64,000 nucleotides of DNA from Streptomyces sp. cf386 (GTDB lineage: Bacteria > Actinomycetota > Actinomycetes > Streptomycetales > Streptomycetaceae). The notes beneath the pieces were generated by a model. That model was given only the letters and a program-made list of their open reading frames with translations. It made no database searches and had not been told where the DNA came from. The position numbers were made by a program, and so were the translations under genes. Positions 25,114-32,741 of this stretch are shown here, in pieces. The stretch spans positions 487,695 through 551,694 of the forward strand of contig NZ_FNHV01000006.1 of NCBI RefSeq assembly GCF_900103585.1, in the 5' to 3' direction. Positions within the stretch are counted from its first letter, which is position 1; the number at the start of each line of letters is the position of its first letter.

Positions 25114-26708
25114 CGCAGCTCCTCCCCCGTGAGCGCCCAGTAGGCGGCGCCCATCTTCGCCAGCGTCTCCCGCCACTCGGACTCGGGGTCCGACTGGGCC
25201 ACCAGGCCCGCCGAGCTCTGGGTGGAGTACGTGGTTCCGTCGTACTCGATCGAGCGGATGCACAGGGCGAGTTCGCTCCACCCGCGCACGTCCACCAACC
25301 CCACGGCGCCCGCGTAACTGCCGCGCCGCTCCCGTTCGAGACCGTCGATGATCTCCATGGCCCGCACCTTGGGAGCGCCGGTCATCGTCCCCGCCGGAAA
25401 CGTCGCGCGCACCGCCTCCCAGGTGCCCATGCCCTCGTCGAGACGTCCGGTGACGGTGGAGACGAGATGGAAGACGTGCGAGTAGGACTCCACGGCCATC
25501 AACCGGTCCACGGGCAGGGTGCCGGGACGGCTGACCCGGCCGATGTCGTTGCGGCAGAGGTCGACCAGCATGATGTGCTCGGCGCGTTCCTTCGTGCTCT
25601 CCCGCATCTCCTTGACGCGCCGTGCGTTCTCCTCGTCGTCCGGCCCCCGGCGCGCGGTGCCCGCGATGGGGCGCATCTCGAGTTCGTCGCCCTCGATCCG
25701 GAAGTACAGCTCGGGGCTGGCCCCGATGAGCAGGTTGCCGGCGCGGGGCATCAGATACATGTACGGCGAGGGGTTACGGCCGCGCAGCCGCCGGTACACG
25801 TCGACGGGCGTGAGCTCGGTGCGTACGTCGATGCGGTGGCCGATCTGGATCTGGTAGATGTCCCCGACCCGGATGTGCTCCAGGCACCGGTGGGCCCACG
25901 ACAGGAACGTCTCGTGGCTGACGGTGTCGTGCACTGAGGAGGGGACGGGAGCGGCGGGCACCGGGGCAGTGGCAGGGGCCTGGCTGCCCGGCCCGCGGGT
26001 GGCCCGGGCGGCCCGCGCGGCCGACTCCGACAGGGACGGTGCCTCCGGTGAGCGATCCCCGAACTCCGTGCTCTCGGCGGCGAGATGACGGACGGTGGCC
26101 GTGGTCAGGTCGTACCAGACGGCGTCCCGGAAGAGCGTGAGCGTGATGTCGGGCCCGTTCGGCTGCTTGGTCCGGGTCGGCAGCGTCTCCATGTGCCAGA
26201 CGGACTCGTAGGCGAGCGAGGTGAGGAACCCGAAGGCGTACGAGGTCTCGGGTATGTCCGTCTCCACCTCGAAGACGTGCTGTGCCAGGGGCAGCAGAGT
26301 CCAGACGGCGGCAGCGTCGGGGGTGCGCAGCCGAAGGGTGCCCGTTCCGGCGCTGTGCGGCGGCTCCGCGGAAAGCGGCTGCTCGGGAAGCGGTTCCTCG
26401 GGAAGCGGTTCCTCGGGAAGCGGTTCCTCGGGAAGCAGACCCGCCTCCTCGGCGACCCGGGCCAAAGCCGACGCCACGCCCGGCACACCGTCGATCTCCA
26501 CGTGTTCCGCGAAGACCCGGATCTCGGCGAGGCGGCCCAGACCGACGACGGCGGAGCGGCGGTCGGGGGCGGCGCCGTCGGTGCTCTCGAAGAGAAAGAC
26601 GTCCTCCGCCCGGCACACCTCGCGCAGCCGCTCGTACAACTCCAGAGGGTCGTGGTGCGGTAATTCGGCAGCGGTGACCCGCACGCTGATCCGTTCCTGC
26701 AACGACAC
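25110..26708 (-). CDS. trpE: Anthranilate synthase component I
   Basis: A 532-residue chorismate-binding enzyme. The N-terminal domain has the feedback region as FLFESTDG, where LLES is usual. The catalytic domain shows GDIYQIQIGHR, NPSPYMYLM, PIAGTARRG, LVDLCRNDIGRVS, FPAGTMTGAPKVRAMEII and GAVGLVD. A short Leu-Pro-Glu-Glu-Pro tandem insertion lies near residues 92-112. GTG at 26708 has a run of six Gs six bases upstream. It is a cluster copy resembling trpE2 of calcium-dependent antibiotic producers. Possible loss of tryptophan feedback is inference only. Confidence 0.94.
   Translation of the reverse strand: MSLQERISVRVTAAELPHHDPLELYERLREVCRAEDVFLFESTDGAAPDRRSAVVGLGRLAEIRVFAEHVEIDGVPGVASALARVAEEAGLLPEEPLPEEPLPEEPLPEQPLSAEPPHSAGTGTLRLRTPDAAAVWTLLPLAQHVFEVETDIPETSYAFGFLTSLAYESVWHMETLPTRTKQPNGPDITLTLFRDAVWYDLTTATVRHLAAESTEFGDRSPEAPSLSESAARAARATRGPGSQAPATAPVPAAPVPSSVHDTVSHETFLSWAHRCLEHIRVGDIYQIQIGHRIDVRTELTPVDVYRRLRGRNPSPYMYLMPRAGNLLIGASPELYFRIEGDELEMRPIAGTARRGPDDEENARRVKEMRESTKERAEHIMLVDLCRNDIGRVSRPGTLPVDRLMAVESYSHVFHLVSTVTGRLDEGMGTWEAVRATFPAGTMTGAPKVRAMEIIDGLERERRGSYAGAVGLVDVRGWSELALCIRSIEYDGTTYSTQSSAGLVAQSDPESEWRETLAKMGAAYWALTGEELR
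26376..26435 (-). repeat. 15-bp tandem repeat inside trpE
   Basis: Three perfect 15-bp units (26391-26435) and one degenerate unit (26376-26390) encode LPEEP three times and LPEQP once, in the N-terminal domain before the catalytic core. Confidence 0.95.
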
Positions 26709-26841
26709 GGTAAACCCCCCGTGAATTCGGCATCGGCGACTGGATGACGAGTGCGCAACCCATCGCCCTCAGAGAATCAGCCGCTTTCCTGCCGGGGCCA
26801 GACCAATTGATCCCCGTGTACGCGGACCACTTCGGAATCGC

Positions 26842-26870
26842 TTGACCCGGGCCCGGCATTCGATTGAGCT
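26842..26870 (+). promoter_or_regulatory. Candidate promoter of the DAHP synthase gene
   Basis: TTGACC (26842-26847) and TGAGCT (26865-26870) are 17 bp apart, 36 bases before the ATG. No CTGAC repeat is present here, so control seems separate from the SARP promoters. Confidence 0.45.
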
Positions 26871-26906
26871 GATACGGGTTCCCGACCATGAAAGGGAAGA
26901 CGTGCG

Positions 26907-28286
26907 ATGAGTGCGATGAGTGGCATGAGCGATTCACCCACCGATGCGTGGCGCCGGTTGCCGGCGGCCCAGCAGCCGGTCTGGCCCGACTCCACCGAGC
27001 TCCGTTCCGTGACGGATCGCCTGTCCACCGCTCCGCCGCTCGTCTTCGCCTCCGAGTGCGACCTGCTGCGGCGCAAGATGGCGGCCGTCGCCCGCGGGGA
27101 GGCCGTTCTCCTACAGGGCGGCGACTGTGCCGAGACCTTCGACCGGCTCACCGCCGACGACGTCCGCGGGAAGATCAAGACGCTGCTCCAGATGGCGGTC
27201 ATCCTCACTCACGCCACCGCCCTGCCCGTCGTCAAGATCGGCAGGATGGCGGGACAGTACGCCAAGCCGCGGTCCAGCGCGGTGGAACGGCGGGGCGCGG
27301 TGGAACTGCCCTCCTACCGGGGCGATGCCGTCAACGCGACGGAGTTCACCGCCGAGGCCCGTCGGCCCGACCCCTGGCGGATGAAGCGGATGTACGAAAG
27401 TTCGGCGGCGACCCTGAACCTGATTCGGGCCCTGACCACGGGCGGCTTCGCCGACCTGCGCCAGGTGCACGCCTGGAACCAGGGTTTCGTGACGACCGCC
27501 GAGGCCGGGGAGCGCTATGAGACGCTCGCCGACGAGATCGACCGCAGCCTCGCCTTCATGGACGCGTGCGGGGTCGATACGAGCGAGCTGTCCACCGCCG
27601 AGTTCTTCGTCGGGCACGAGGGCCTGCTGCTGGACTACGAGGCGGCGCTGACCCGTACCGAGCCCGACACCGGACGTACCTACGCCACCAGCGGCCACCT
27701 GCTGTGGATCGGCGAGCGCACCCGGGATCTGGACGGCGCCCACGTCGAGTACTTCTCCCGCATCGCCAACCCCATCGCCGTCAAGCTCGGCCCCCGCGCG
27801 ACCCCCGACGACGTGCTCGGCCTCATCGACCGTCTCGACCCCCTGCGTGAGCCGGGCCGGCTCACCTTCGTGATCCGGACCGGAGCCGACCGGATCCGTG
27901 ACGTGCTGCCCACCCTGGTGGAGAAGGTGACGGCCGAGGGCGCCCAGGTGTGCTGGATCAGCGACCCCATGCACGGCAACACCATCACCGCGCCCAGCGG
28001 CCACAAGACCCGGCACTTCGAGGCGATCCTCGACGAGGTCCGCGGCTTCGTGGAGGTGCACCGTGCCCTGGGCACCCATCCGGGCGGCATCCACGTCGAA
28101 CTCACCGGAGACGACGTCACCGAATGCGTCGGCGGCGGCAACGCCGTCCTGGAGGAGAACCTGCACCACCGGTACGAGACGGCCTGCGACCCCCGCCTGA
28201 ACCACACCCAGTCACTCGAACTGGCCTTCCTGCTCGCGGAGATGTACCGATCGTGGCCTGCGGCCGGGTCGGGCCACTTCAGGTGA
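26907..28286 (+). CDS. 3-deoxy-D-arabino-heptulosonate 7-phosphate synthase, class II
   Basis: A 459-residue plant-type (class II) DAHP synthase, the first step of the shikimate pathway. Motifs include LLQGGDCAETF, VKIGRMAGQYAKPRSS, FVGHEGLLLDYEAALTR, HLLWIGERTRDLDGAHV, NPIAVKLGP, WISDPMHGNT and GIHVELTGDDVTECVGG. ATG 26907 is chosen; in-frame ATGs follow at codons 4 and 7. It is a second copy dedicated to the cluster, as in other tryptophan-rich or phenazine-type clusters. With trpE, trpG, trpD and trpC it increases flux from central metabolism to indole glycerol phosphate. Confidence 0.95.
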   Translation: MSAMSGMSDSPTDAWRRLPAAQQPVWPDSTELRSVTDRLSTAPPLVFASECDLLRRKMAAVARGEAVLLQGGDCAETFDRLTADDVRGKIKTLLQMAVILTHATALPVVKIGRMAGQYAKPRSSAVERRGAVELPSYRGDAVNATEFTAEARRPDPWRMKRMYESSAATLNLIRALTTGGFADLRQVHAWNQGFVTTAEAGERYETLADEIDRSLAFMDACGVDTSELSTAEFFVGHEGLLLDYEAALTRTEPDTGRTYATSGHLLWIGERTRDLDGAHVEYFSRIANPIAVKLGPRATPDDVLGLIDRLDPLREPGRLTFVIRTGADRIRDVLPTLVEKVTAEGAQVCWISDPMHGNTITAPSGHKTRHFEAILDEVRGFVEVHRALGTHPGGIHVELTGDDVTECVGGGNAVLEENLHHRYETACDPRLNHTQSLELAFLLAEMYRSWPAAGSGHFR

Positions 28287-28414
28287 CGGTGATGGCTCCG
28301 GTGACGACGGTGAAGAGGACGTAGGCGAGGGAGACCGGGACGAGGTTGTCCATGGAGTCGACGACTGCATCACCCCCCTGCTGACCGGGCACCCCACCCG
28401 CCGACTTACGGCGG

Positions 28415-28621
28415 TCAGGGCCGCCAAGCCCGCACGAGGTCCTCCGGTCCCCAGTGCGCAGCCAGTGGCAGATCGTCGGCCACCCCGCAGCGAGAGACCG
28501 CGACCAAGGGAGTGTCCGGGGCGGCACCGGGGACGGCGAGCATGTCGCGTACAAGGGCGTCGTACTCATGGCGCCCGAAGGGCTGGGTCTCCAGCCACAC
28601 CATGCTCACTGTCGCGCTCAT
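28415..28621 (-). CDS. Small hypothetical protein (68 aa), uncertain
   Basis: This frame has Streptomyces-like codon use and reads as a compact acidic protein (MSATVSMVWLETQPFGRHEY at the start). There is no convincing ribosome binding site. It lies in the debris between the DAHP synthase and the island boundary and may be a remnant. Function unknown. Confidence 0.35.
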   Translation of the reverse strand: MSATVSMVWLETQPFGRHEYDALVRDMLAVPGAAPDTPLVAVSRCGVADDLPLAAHWGPEDLVRAWRP

Positions 28622-28778
28622 GGAGCGGGCGCCCGCTGATGTCGTCCACGTCGACGAACTCGACGAACCGACTGGCCGCCACGCGCCCGCAGGTATCTTC
28701 CGGGGCACCCTGAAGCGCCCCGTGCCTTTCGAGATCAGCCTGGACCTCGACAAGCTCACCCCGCCGCAGGGCAACTAG
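28617..28778 (+). pseudogene. 3' remnant resembling a Uma2-family (DUF820) gene
   Basis: The frame ending at 28778 reads AGIFRGTLKRPVPFEISLDL close to its stop, like the end of Streptomyces Uma2 putative nuclease proteins (normally about 190 residues). Only about 50 codons are left, with no start region. The resemblance is by eye only. Confidence 0.35.
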
Positions 28779-28798
28779 CGGTCAGCACGGGACCACAG

Positions 28799-28830
28799 AA
28801 GGGGCCGGACTCAACAGAGTCCGGCCCCTT
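28799..28830. terminator. Perfect 14-bp hairpin beside the island's left end
   Basis: Inverted repeat 28799-28812 / 28817-28830 with loop AACA. It may be the original ychF terminator left behind by the insertion, since the second ychF end lies directly to its right. Confidence 0.65.
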
Positions 28831-28879
28831 CCGAGCTGCACACTTGGCGAATCACCCAGGGCACGGCAACGAGCAGCTC

Positions 28880-28900
28880 ACACGTTGAAGCGGAACTCCA
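28880..28900. repeat. Left copy of the ychF 3' end (candidate attL)
   Basis: These 21 bases are identical to 47730-47750, the last codons of ychF, in the same orientation. On the minus strand they still encode EFRFNV, followed by a TGA. No other part of ychF is present here. Direct copies 18.85 kb apart are what integration into the 3' end of a gene leaves. Confidence 0.75.
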
Positions 28901-28933
28901 ACACAAGGCTCTGAACTGCGGAAATACAGGCGC

Positions 28934-28958
28934 ATCCCAGCACCATCCCAGCACGGGA
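28934..28958. repeat. ATCCCAGCAC repeats inside the left island end
   Basis: ATCCCAGCACC (28934-28944) and ATCCCAGCACGGGA (28945-28958) lie 34-58 bases inside the left boundary. The same 14-mer recurs at 47630-47643, with a 13-of-14 copy at 47605-47618, just inside the right end. They could be integrase arm sites. Confidence 0.6.
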
Positions 28959-29038
28959 TCCGCGACAAAGCACAAGAAGACCCAAGGTCGCCAACGCTAC
29001 CCGGCAGCGCCCGCACGTGCCTGAAGTCCGAGGAACTT

Positions 29039-29368
29039 CTACGCACGCCACATCAGGCTCGTGCCACCGCGTCGAGCCTCGCAGGGCGGCACAGCGTCCG
29101 CGCTCGCTCGCGGTCTTCCAGGACGCCGACGGCCGGCTCCGCCGCCTGGCCACCGTCCAGAATGCACGTCCAGACCTCGGGGCGCGCGCGAGCGTCCACA
29201 GATCCAGCCCAGGCGCTCGGCCAGGGCCCTCATCGACAGCGCCTCCGCTCCCGGACGACCGGCGGCGCGGCGCACCAACTGATCCATCTCCTCGGTCAAG
29301 ACCACCGTGGTCGTCACACGTGGGGGCTTCCTCTTGACACGGCCACTTATCGGTAACAGTGTAGCCAT
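29039..29368 (-). CDS. Hypothetical protein or decayed regulator fragment
   Basis: A 109-codon frame divergent from the hydrolase operon. Its first part (TTTVVLTEEMDQLVRRAAGR, then ALSMRALAERLG) looks like real helical, possibly DNA-binding, sequence; the rest is arginine-rich and unconvincing, so it may be frameshifted. No function is assigned. Confidence 0.3.
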   Translation of the reverse strand: MATLLPISGRVKRKPPRVTTTVVLTEEMDQLVRRAAGRPGAEALSMRALAERLGWICGRSRAPRGLDVHSGRWPGGGAGRRRPGRPRASADAVPPCEARRGGTSLMWRA

Positions 29369-29369
29369 T
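29334..29369 (+). promoter_or_regulatory. Candidate promoter of the hydrolase-monooxygenase operon
   Basis: A consensus TTGACA at 29334-29339 precedes ATG 29370. A -10-like CAGTGT lies at 29357-29362, 17 bp away. The message would be nearly leaderless, and no ribosome binding site is seen. Confidence 0.45.
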
Positions 29370-30203
29370 ATGAGTACCTGGTCTGAGCCCCAGCCCGATT
29401 CCCGGTTCGTCGAGGTGGACGGACTGCGGATCCACTACAAGCGTGCTGGGCACGGCCCGGCACTCGTGCTGCTGCACGGCAGCGCCTCATCCCTGCAGCA
29501 CTACGACCGCGTGGCGGATCTGCTGCGGGATTCGTTCGATGTCATCCGTCCCGACCTGCCGGCGTTCGGACTGACGGGCCCGCGCAAGGACCGCGACTAC
29601 CGCATCCCGGCGTACGCCGCGACGGTGGCGGGCTTCATGGAGGCGCTGGGCGTGCCGCGCTACGCGGTGGCCGGCAATTCCCTGGGCGGCAACATCGCCT
29701 GGAACGTGGCGCTGGATCATCCGGAGCGGCTGACCGGCCTGGTGCTGGTCAATGCCACCGGCTACCCGGAGAAGACGGTGCCCGCGGGGATGCGCCTGAC
29801 CCGCAACCCGCTGGTGCGGCCCCTGCTGAGGCGGGTGATGCCGCGCGGGGCACTCGAACGCAACCTGCGTGAGGCCGTCGGGCCGCATTCGCAGATCGTG
29901 GACGACGCCATGGTGGACCGCGCCTATCAGCTCATGAGCCGCCCCGGTAACCGCTCGGCCTTCGTCGACTTCTGCAACACCGACCAGCCGGACCGCAGCG
30001 CGCAGATCCCCCGCATCACGATGCCCACGCTGGTGCTGCGCAGCGCGAGCATCGACGGCCAGCACTTCACCCGCGACATCCCCGGCACCCAGGAGCTCGT
30101 CCACCCCCACGGCGGACATCTGCTGCCGGAGGAGGAACCGCAGTGGGTCGCGGACGCGATCGCGAAGTTCCTCGGCTCCTGCGCCGACACCCCCGCGAAC
30201 TAA
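29370..30203 (+). CDS. Alpha/beta hydrolase
   Basis: A 277-residue alpha/beta hydrolase with the oxyanion loop LLHGSASSL, nucleophile Ser104 in GNSLGG and the late histidine in HPHGGHLLPEEEP. The form resembles meta-cleavage-product hydrolases and related C-C or ester hydrolases. It is the first gene of a four-gene unit (two hydrolases, FAD monooxygenase, amidohydrolase). The substrate is unknown. An aromatic or lactone-type compound is inferred from the monooxygenase partner. Confidence 0.88.
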   Translation: MSTWSEPQPDSRFVEVDGLRIHYKRAGHGPALVLLHGSASSLQHYDRVADLLRDSFDVIRPDLPAFGLTGPRKDRDYRIPAYAATVAGFMEALGVPRYAVAGNSLGGNIAWNVALDHPERLTGLVLVNATGYPEKTVPAGMRLTRNPLVRPLLRRVMPRGALERNLREAVGPHSQIVDDAMVDRAYQLMSRPGNRSAFVDFCNTDQPDRSAQIPRITMPTLVLRSASIDGQHFTRDIPGTQELVHPHGGHLLPEEEPQWVADAIAKFLGSCADTPAN

Positions 30204-30222
30204 GGGCAAGGAGGCCCGTTCC

Positions 30223-31128
30223 ATGAAGTACTTCGTCGCCTCGGGCGAGGACCGCAAGCTCACCGCCGACTCGCGCAAGGCGCTGCGCGGCAGTTTCATC
30301 GAGCTGTCCGACGGCGTCACCCACTACGAGTTGACGGGGCCCGAGGACGGGGATGTGGTCCTGATGGCGGGCGGTCTGACCATCCCGCTGTTCTACTGGG
30401 ACGGCCTCGTCAGCGAGCTGCACGCCCGCGGGCTGCGCACCCTGACCTGCAGCGCCTACGGCCGCGGCTACTCCGACCGGGTACAGGCGCGATACGACGA
30501 GACGCTGTTCACGCGGCAGCTGGCCGAGCTGACGGACCGGCTCGGCCTGACGGCGCGGCCCCTGCACCTGGTCGGCACCTCCATGGGCGCGCTGGTCAGC
30601 ATGACGTACGCCGCCCAGTACCGCTCGTCGGTGTCCACTCTCACCATCGTCGGACCCGCCGGTCTCGCGAAACCGCAGTTGTCCTCCCCCAACCGGCTGC
30701 TGCGCAGCAATCTGCTCGCCGGAGTGGTCGCCCGCCGTCGCGGCCTTCAGCTGCTCCAGGGGCACTTGGGGCACAACGTCCGGGACCCCGAGCTCGGCGC
30801 GAAGCTGACCGAGATGGTCCTCGACGCGTTCCGCTTCGAGGGCTCGCTGTACGCGGTCTTCGACACCCTGCAGCACCTGCCTGTCACCGGCCGTGACGAC
30901 CTCTTCCGGCGGACGGGGGCACTGGGCGTTCCGACGCTGCTGCTGTGGGGCGACGAGGACAACGTCACGCCGCTGGCGCACTTCGACACAGCTCGCGCTC
31001 TGCTGAAGCCTCAGAAACATCATGCAATTAACAAATGCGGGCATATGGCACCATTCGAACGGCCTCGCGACGTCGCCGATCAGCTCGTCTCGTTCGTGTC
31101 CGCACGCACCGAAAGGCTCGACTCATGA
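30223..31128 (+). CDS. Alpha/beta hydrolase (second of the operon)
   Basis: A 301-residue hydrolase with Ser120 in GTSMGA, an acid in WGDEDNVTP and the histidine in NKCGHMAPFERP, so the triad is complete. AAGGAGG stands before the ATG, 19 bases after the first hydrolase. Its stop overlaps the monooxygenase start (ATGA). It is clearly diverged from the first hydrolase, so the two are probably not redundant. Confidence 0.9.
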   Translation: MKYFVASGEDRKLTADSRKALRGSFIELSDGVTHYELTGPEDGDVVLMAGGLTIPLFYWDGLVSELHARGLRTLTCSAYGRGYSDRVQARYDETLFTRQLAELTDRLGLTARPLHLVGTSMGALVSMTYAAQYRSSVSTLTIVGPAGLAKPQLSSPNRLLRSNLLAGVVARRRGLQLLQGHLGHNVRDPELGAKLTEMVLDAFRFEGSLYAVFDTLQHLPVTGRDDLFRRTGALGVPTLLLWGDEDNVTPLAHFDTARALLKPQKHHAINKCGHMAPFERPRDVADQLVSFVSARTERLDS

Positions 31129-32741
31129 ACAGCCCGCAGGCCATCGACGTACTGATCATCGGTGCCGGCCCCTCGGGCTCCGCCTTGGCGATCGACCTCG
31201 TACGCCGCGGACTCGACGTCCGGATCGTCGACAGGTCCCCCCACGCTTTCGACGGCTCGCGCGCCAAGGGCATCCAGCCCCGCAGCCTCGAAGTCCTCGA
31301 AGACCTCGGCGCTCTCGACGACGTGCTGGCCGGCGGCGACATCTATCCCAAGCTCGGGATCCATGCAGGACCCATCGGTGTGCCGTGGAAGATGTTCCCC
31401 CACAAAGAGGCAACCCCGGACGTCCCGTACCCGAACACCTGGCTGATCCCGCAGTTCCGCACGGACCGCGCCCTGCACGCCCGGCTCGGTGAGCTCGGCC
31501 GCGAGGTCGAGTTCAGCAAGGAACTGACCGAGCTGACGCAGGACGAGGACACGGTGGTCGCCAAGGTGGTGGGCGCGGACGGGGTCGAGGAGATCGTCGC
31601 CCGCTATGCCGTGGGGGCCGACGGCGGCTCCAGCGTGGTGCGCAAGCAGCTCGACATCGGTTTCGCCGGGACGACGGACGAGGCCGAGCGCGTGCTGATC
31701 GTGGATGCCTCCGTCAGTGGCCTGGCCCGCAACCGGTGGCACATGTGGCCCGGCCTCGGCGGCAAGCTCATCGGTGCCTGCCCGCTCCCCGACAGCGACA
31801 TGTTCCAGTGGATGATCCGGCTCACGCCCGACGAGAAGCCGCCCCAGGAGATCGGCGCCATCATCGACCGGATCCACTCCCACACCCGCAACCGGCACAT
31901 CCAGCTGCACGAGATCCACTGGACGTCCGTGTTCCGGCCCAACATCCGTCTTGCCAAGCACTACGGCCGCGGACGTGTCTTCCTCGTCGGCGACGCGGCG
32001 CACGTCCACACCCCGGCCGGTGCCCAGGGCCTGAACACCGGTATGCAGGACGGCTACAACCTCGGCTGGAAGCTCGGCCAGGTCCTCGCCGGAGCCGACC
32101 CGGCCCTGCTGGGCACCTACGAGGCCGAGCGGCAGCCGATCGCCGCCGGGGTCCTGGGACTGTCCACGGAGAAGTGGGGCGGCATCGCCAAGCTCGACCC
32201 GTCGAGCATGAAGCGCGGCAAGGACGAGCAGCAGCTCGCCCTGACCTACTACGGCGGCCCGCTCGCCCCCGCCCCCGCCGACGGCGACGGCGACGGCGAC
32301 GGTAGCGGCACCAGCACGCTGCACGTGGGCGACCGCGCCCCGGACGCCCGACTGCTCGGCGCCGACGGCGCCGAGACCCGCCTGTTCAGGCTCTTCCAGG
32401 GACCGCACTTCACCGCCATCGCCTACGGCCCCGGCGCCGCCCGGGACCTCGAACTCCTCGACTGGCCGACGACGGGCGCCCAGCTGAAGCGGCTCACCGT
32501 CGGATCGGCCGCGGGCGACGGCCGCGCCTTCTCCGACCCCAAGAACACGCTGCGGAGTGCCTACGGCCTGACCGGCGACACGCTGCTGCTGATCCGTCCC
32601 GACGGCTACATCGGGCACATCGCCACTCGGGATTTCCTCACCACCACACAAGCCGCCATGCGGGCAATGACGCCGCAGGCAAGGAGCCGCACCATGTCCC
32701 AGCAGAGCCACACCTCCCCCGGTTCGGGGGCCACTGAATGA
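31125..32741 (+). CDS. FAD-dependent aromatic hydroxylase (class A monooxygenase)
   Basis: A 538-residue flavoprotein hydroxylase starting at ATG 31125. FAD-binding motifs are GAGPSGSALA (~13-22), YAVGADGGSSVVRKQL (DG motif) and VFLVGDAAHVHTPAGAQGLN (GD motif). The C-terminal ~150 residues form the thioredoxin-like tail of the phenol-hydroxylase/MhpA group, after a GDGDGDG linker. It would hydroxylate an aromatic ring or related substrate with NAD(P)H and oxygen. ATGA overlaps link it to both neighbours. No ring-cleavage dioxygenase is nearby, so a classical meta-cleavage pathway is incomplete here. Confidence 0.92.
   Translation: MNSPQAIDVLIIGAGPSGSALAIDLVRRGLDVRIVDRSPHAFDGSRAKGIQPRSLEVLEDLGALDDVLAGGDIYPKLGIHAGPIGVPWKMFPHKEATPDVPYPNTWLIPQFRTDRALHARLGELGREVEFSKELTELTQDEDTVVAKVVGADGVEEIVARYAVGADGGSSVVRKQLDIGFAGTTDEAERVLIVDASVSGLARNRWHMWPGLGGKLIGACPLPDSDMFQWMIRLTPDEKPPQEIGAIIDRIHSHTRNRHIQLHEIHWTSVFRPNIRLAKHYGRGRVFLVGDAAHVHTPAGAQGLNTGMQDGYNLGWKLGQVLAGADPALLGTYEAERQPIAAGVLGLSTEKWGGIAKLDPSSMKRGKDEQQLALTYYGGPLAPAPADGDGDGDGSGTSTLHVGDRAPDARLLGADGAETRLFRLFQGPHFTAIAYGPGAARDLELLDWPTTGAQLKRLTVGSAAGDGRAFSDPKNTLRSAYGLTGDTLLLIRPDGYIGHIATRDFLTTTQAAMRAMTPQARSRTMSQQSHTSPGSGATE

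Noticed and set aside
26709..26906. Tryptophan attenuator leader before trpE
   Set aside because: No short ORF with a run of Trp codons on the minus strand.
28415..28778. Toxin-antitoxin pair formed by the two small opposing frames
   Set aside because: They are on opposite strands and overlap at the start; one looks like the tail of a larger gene.
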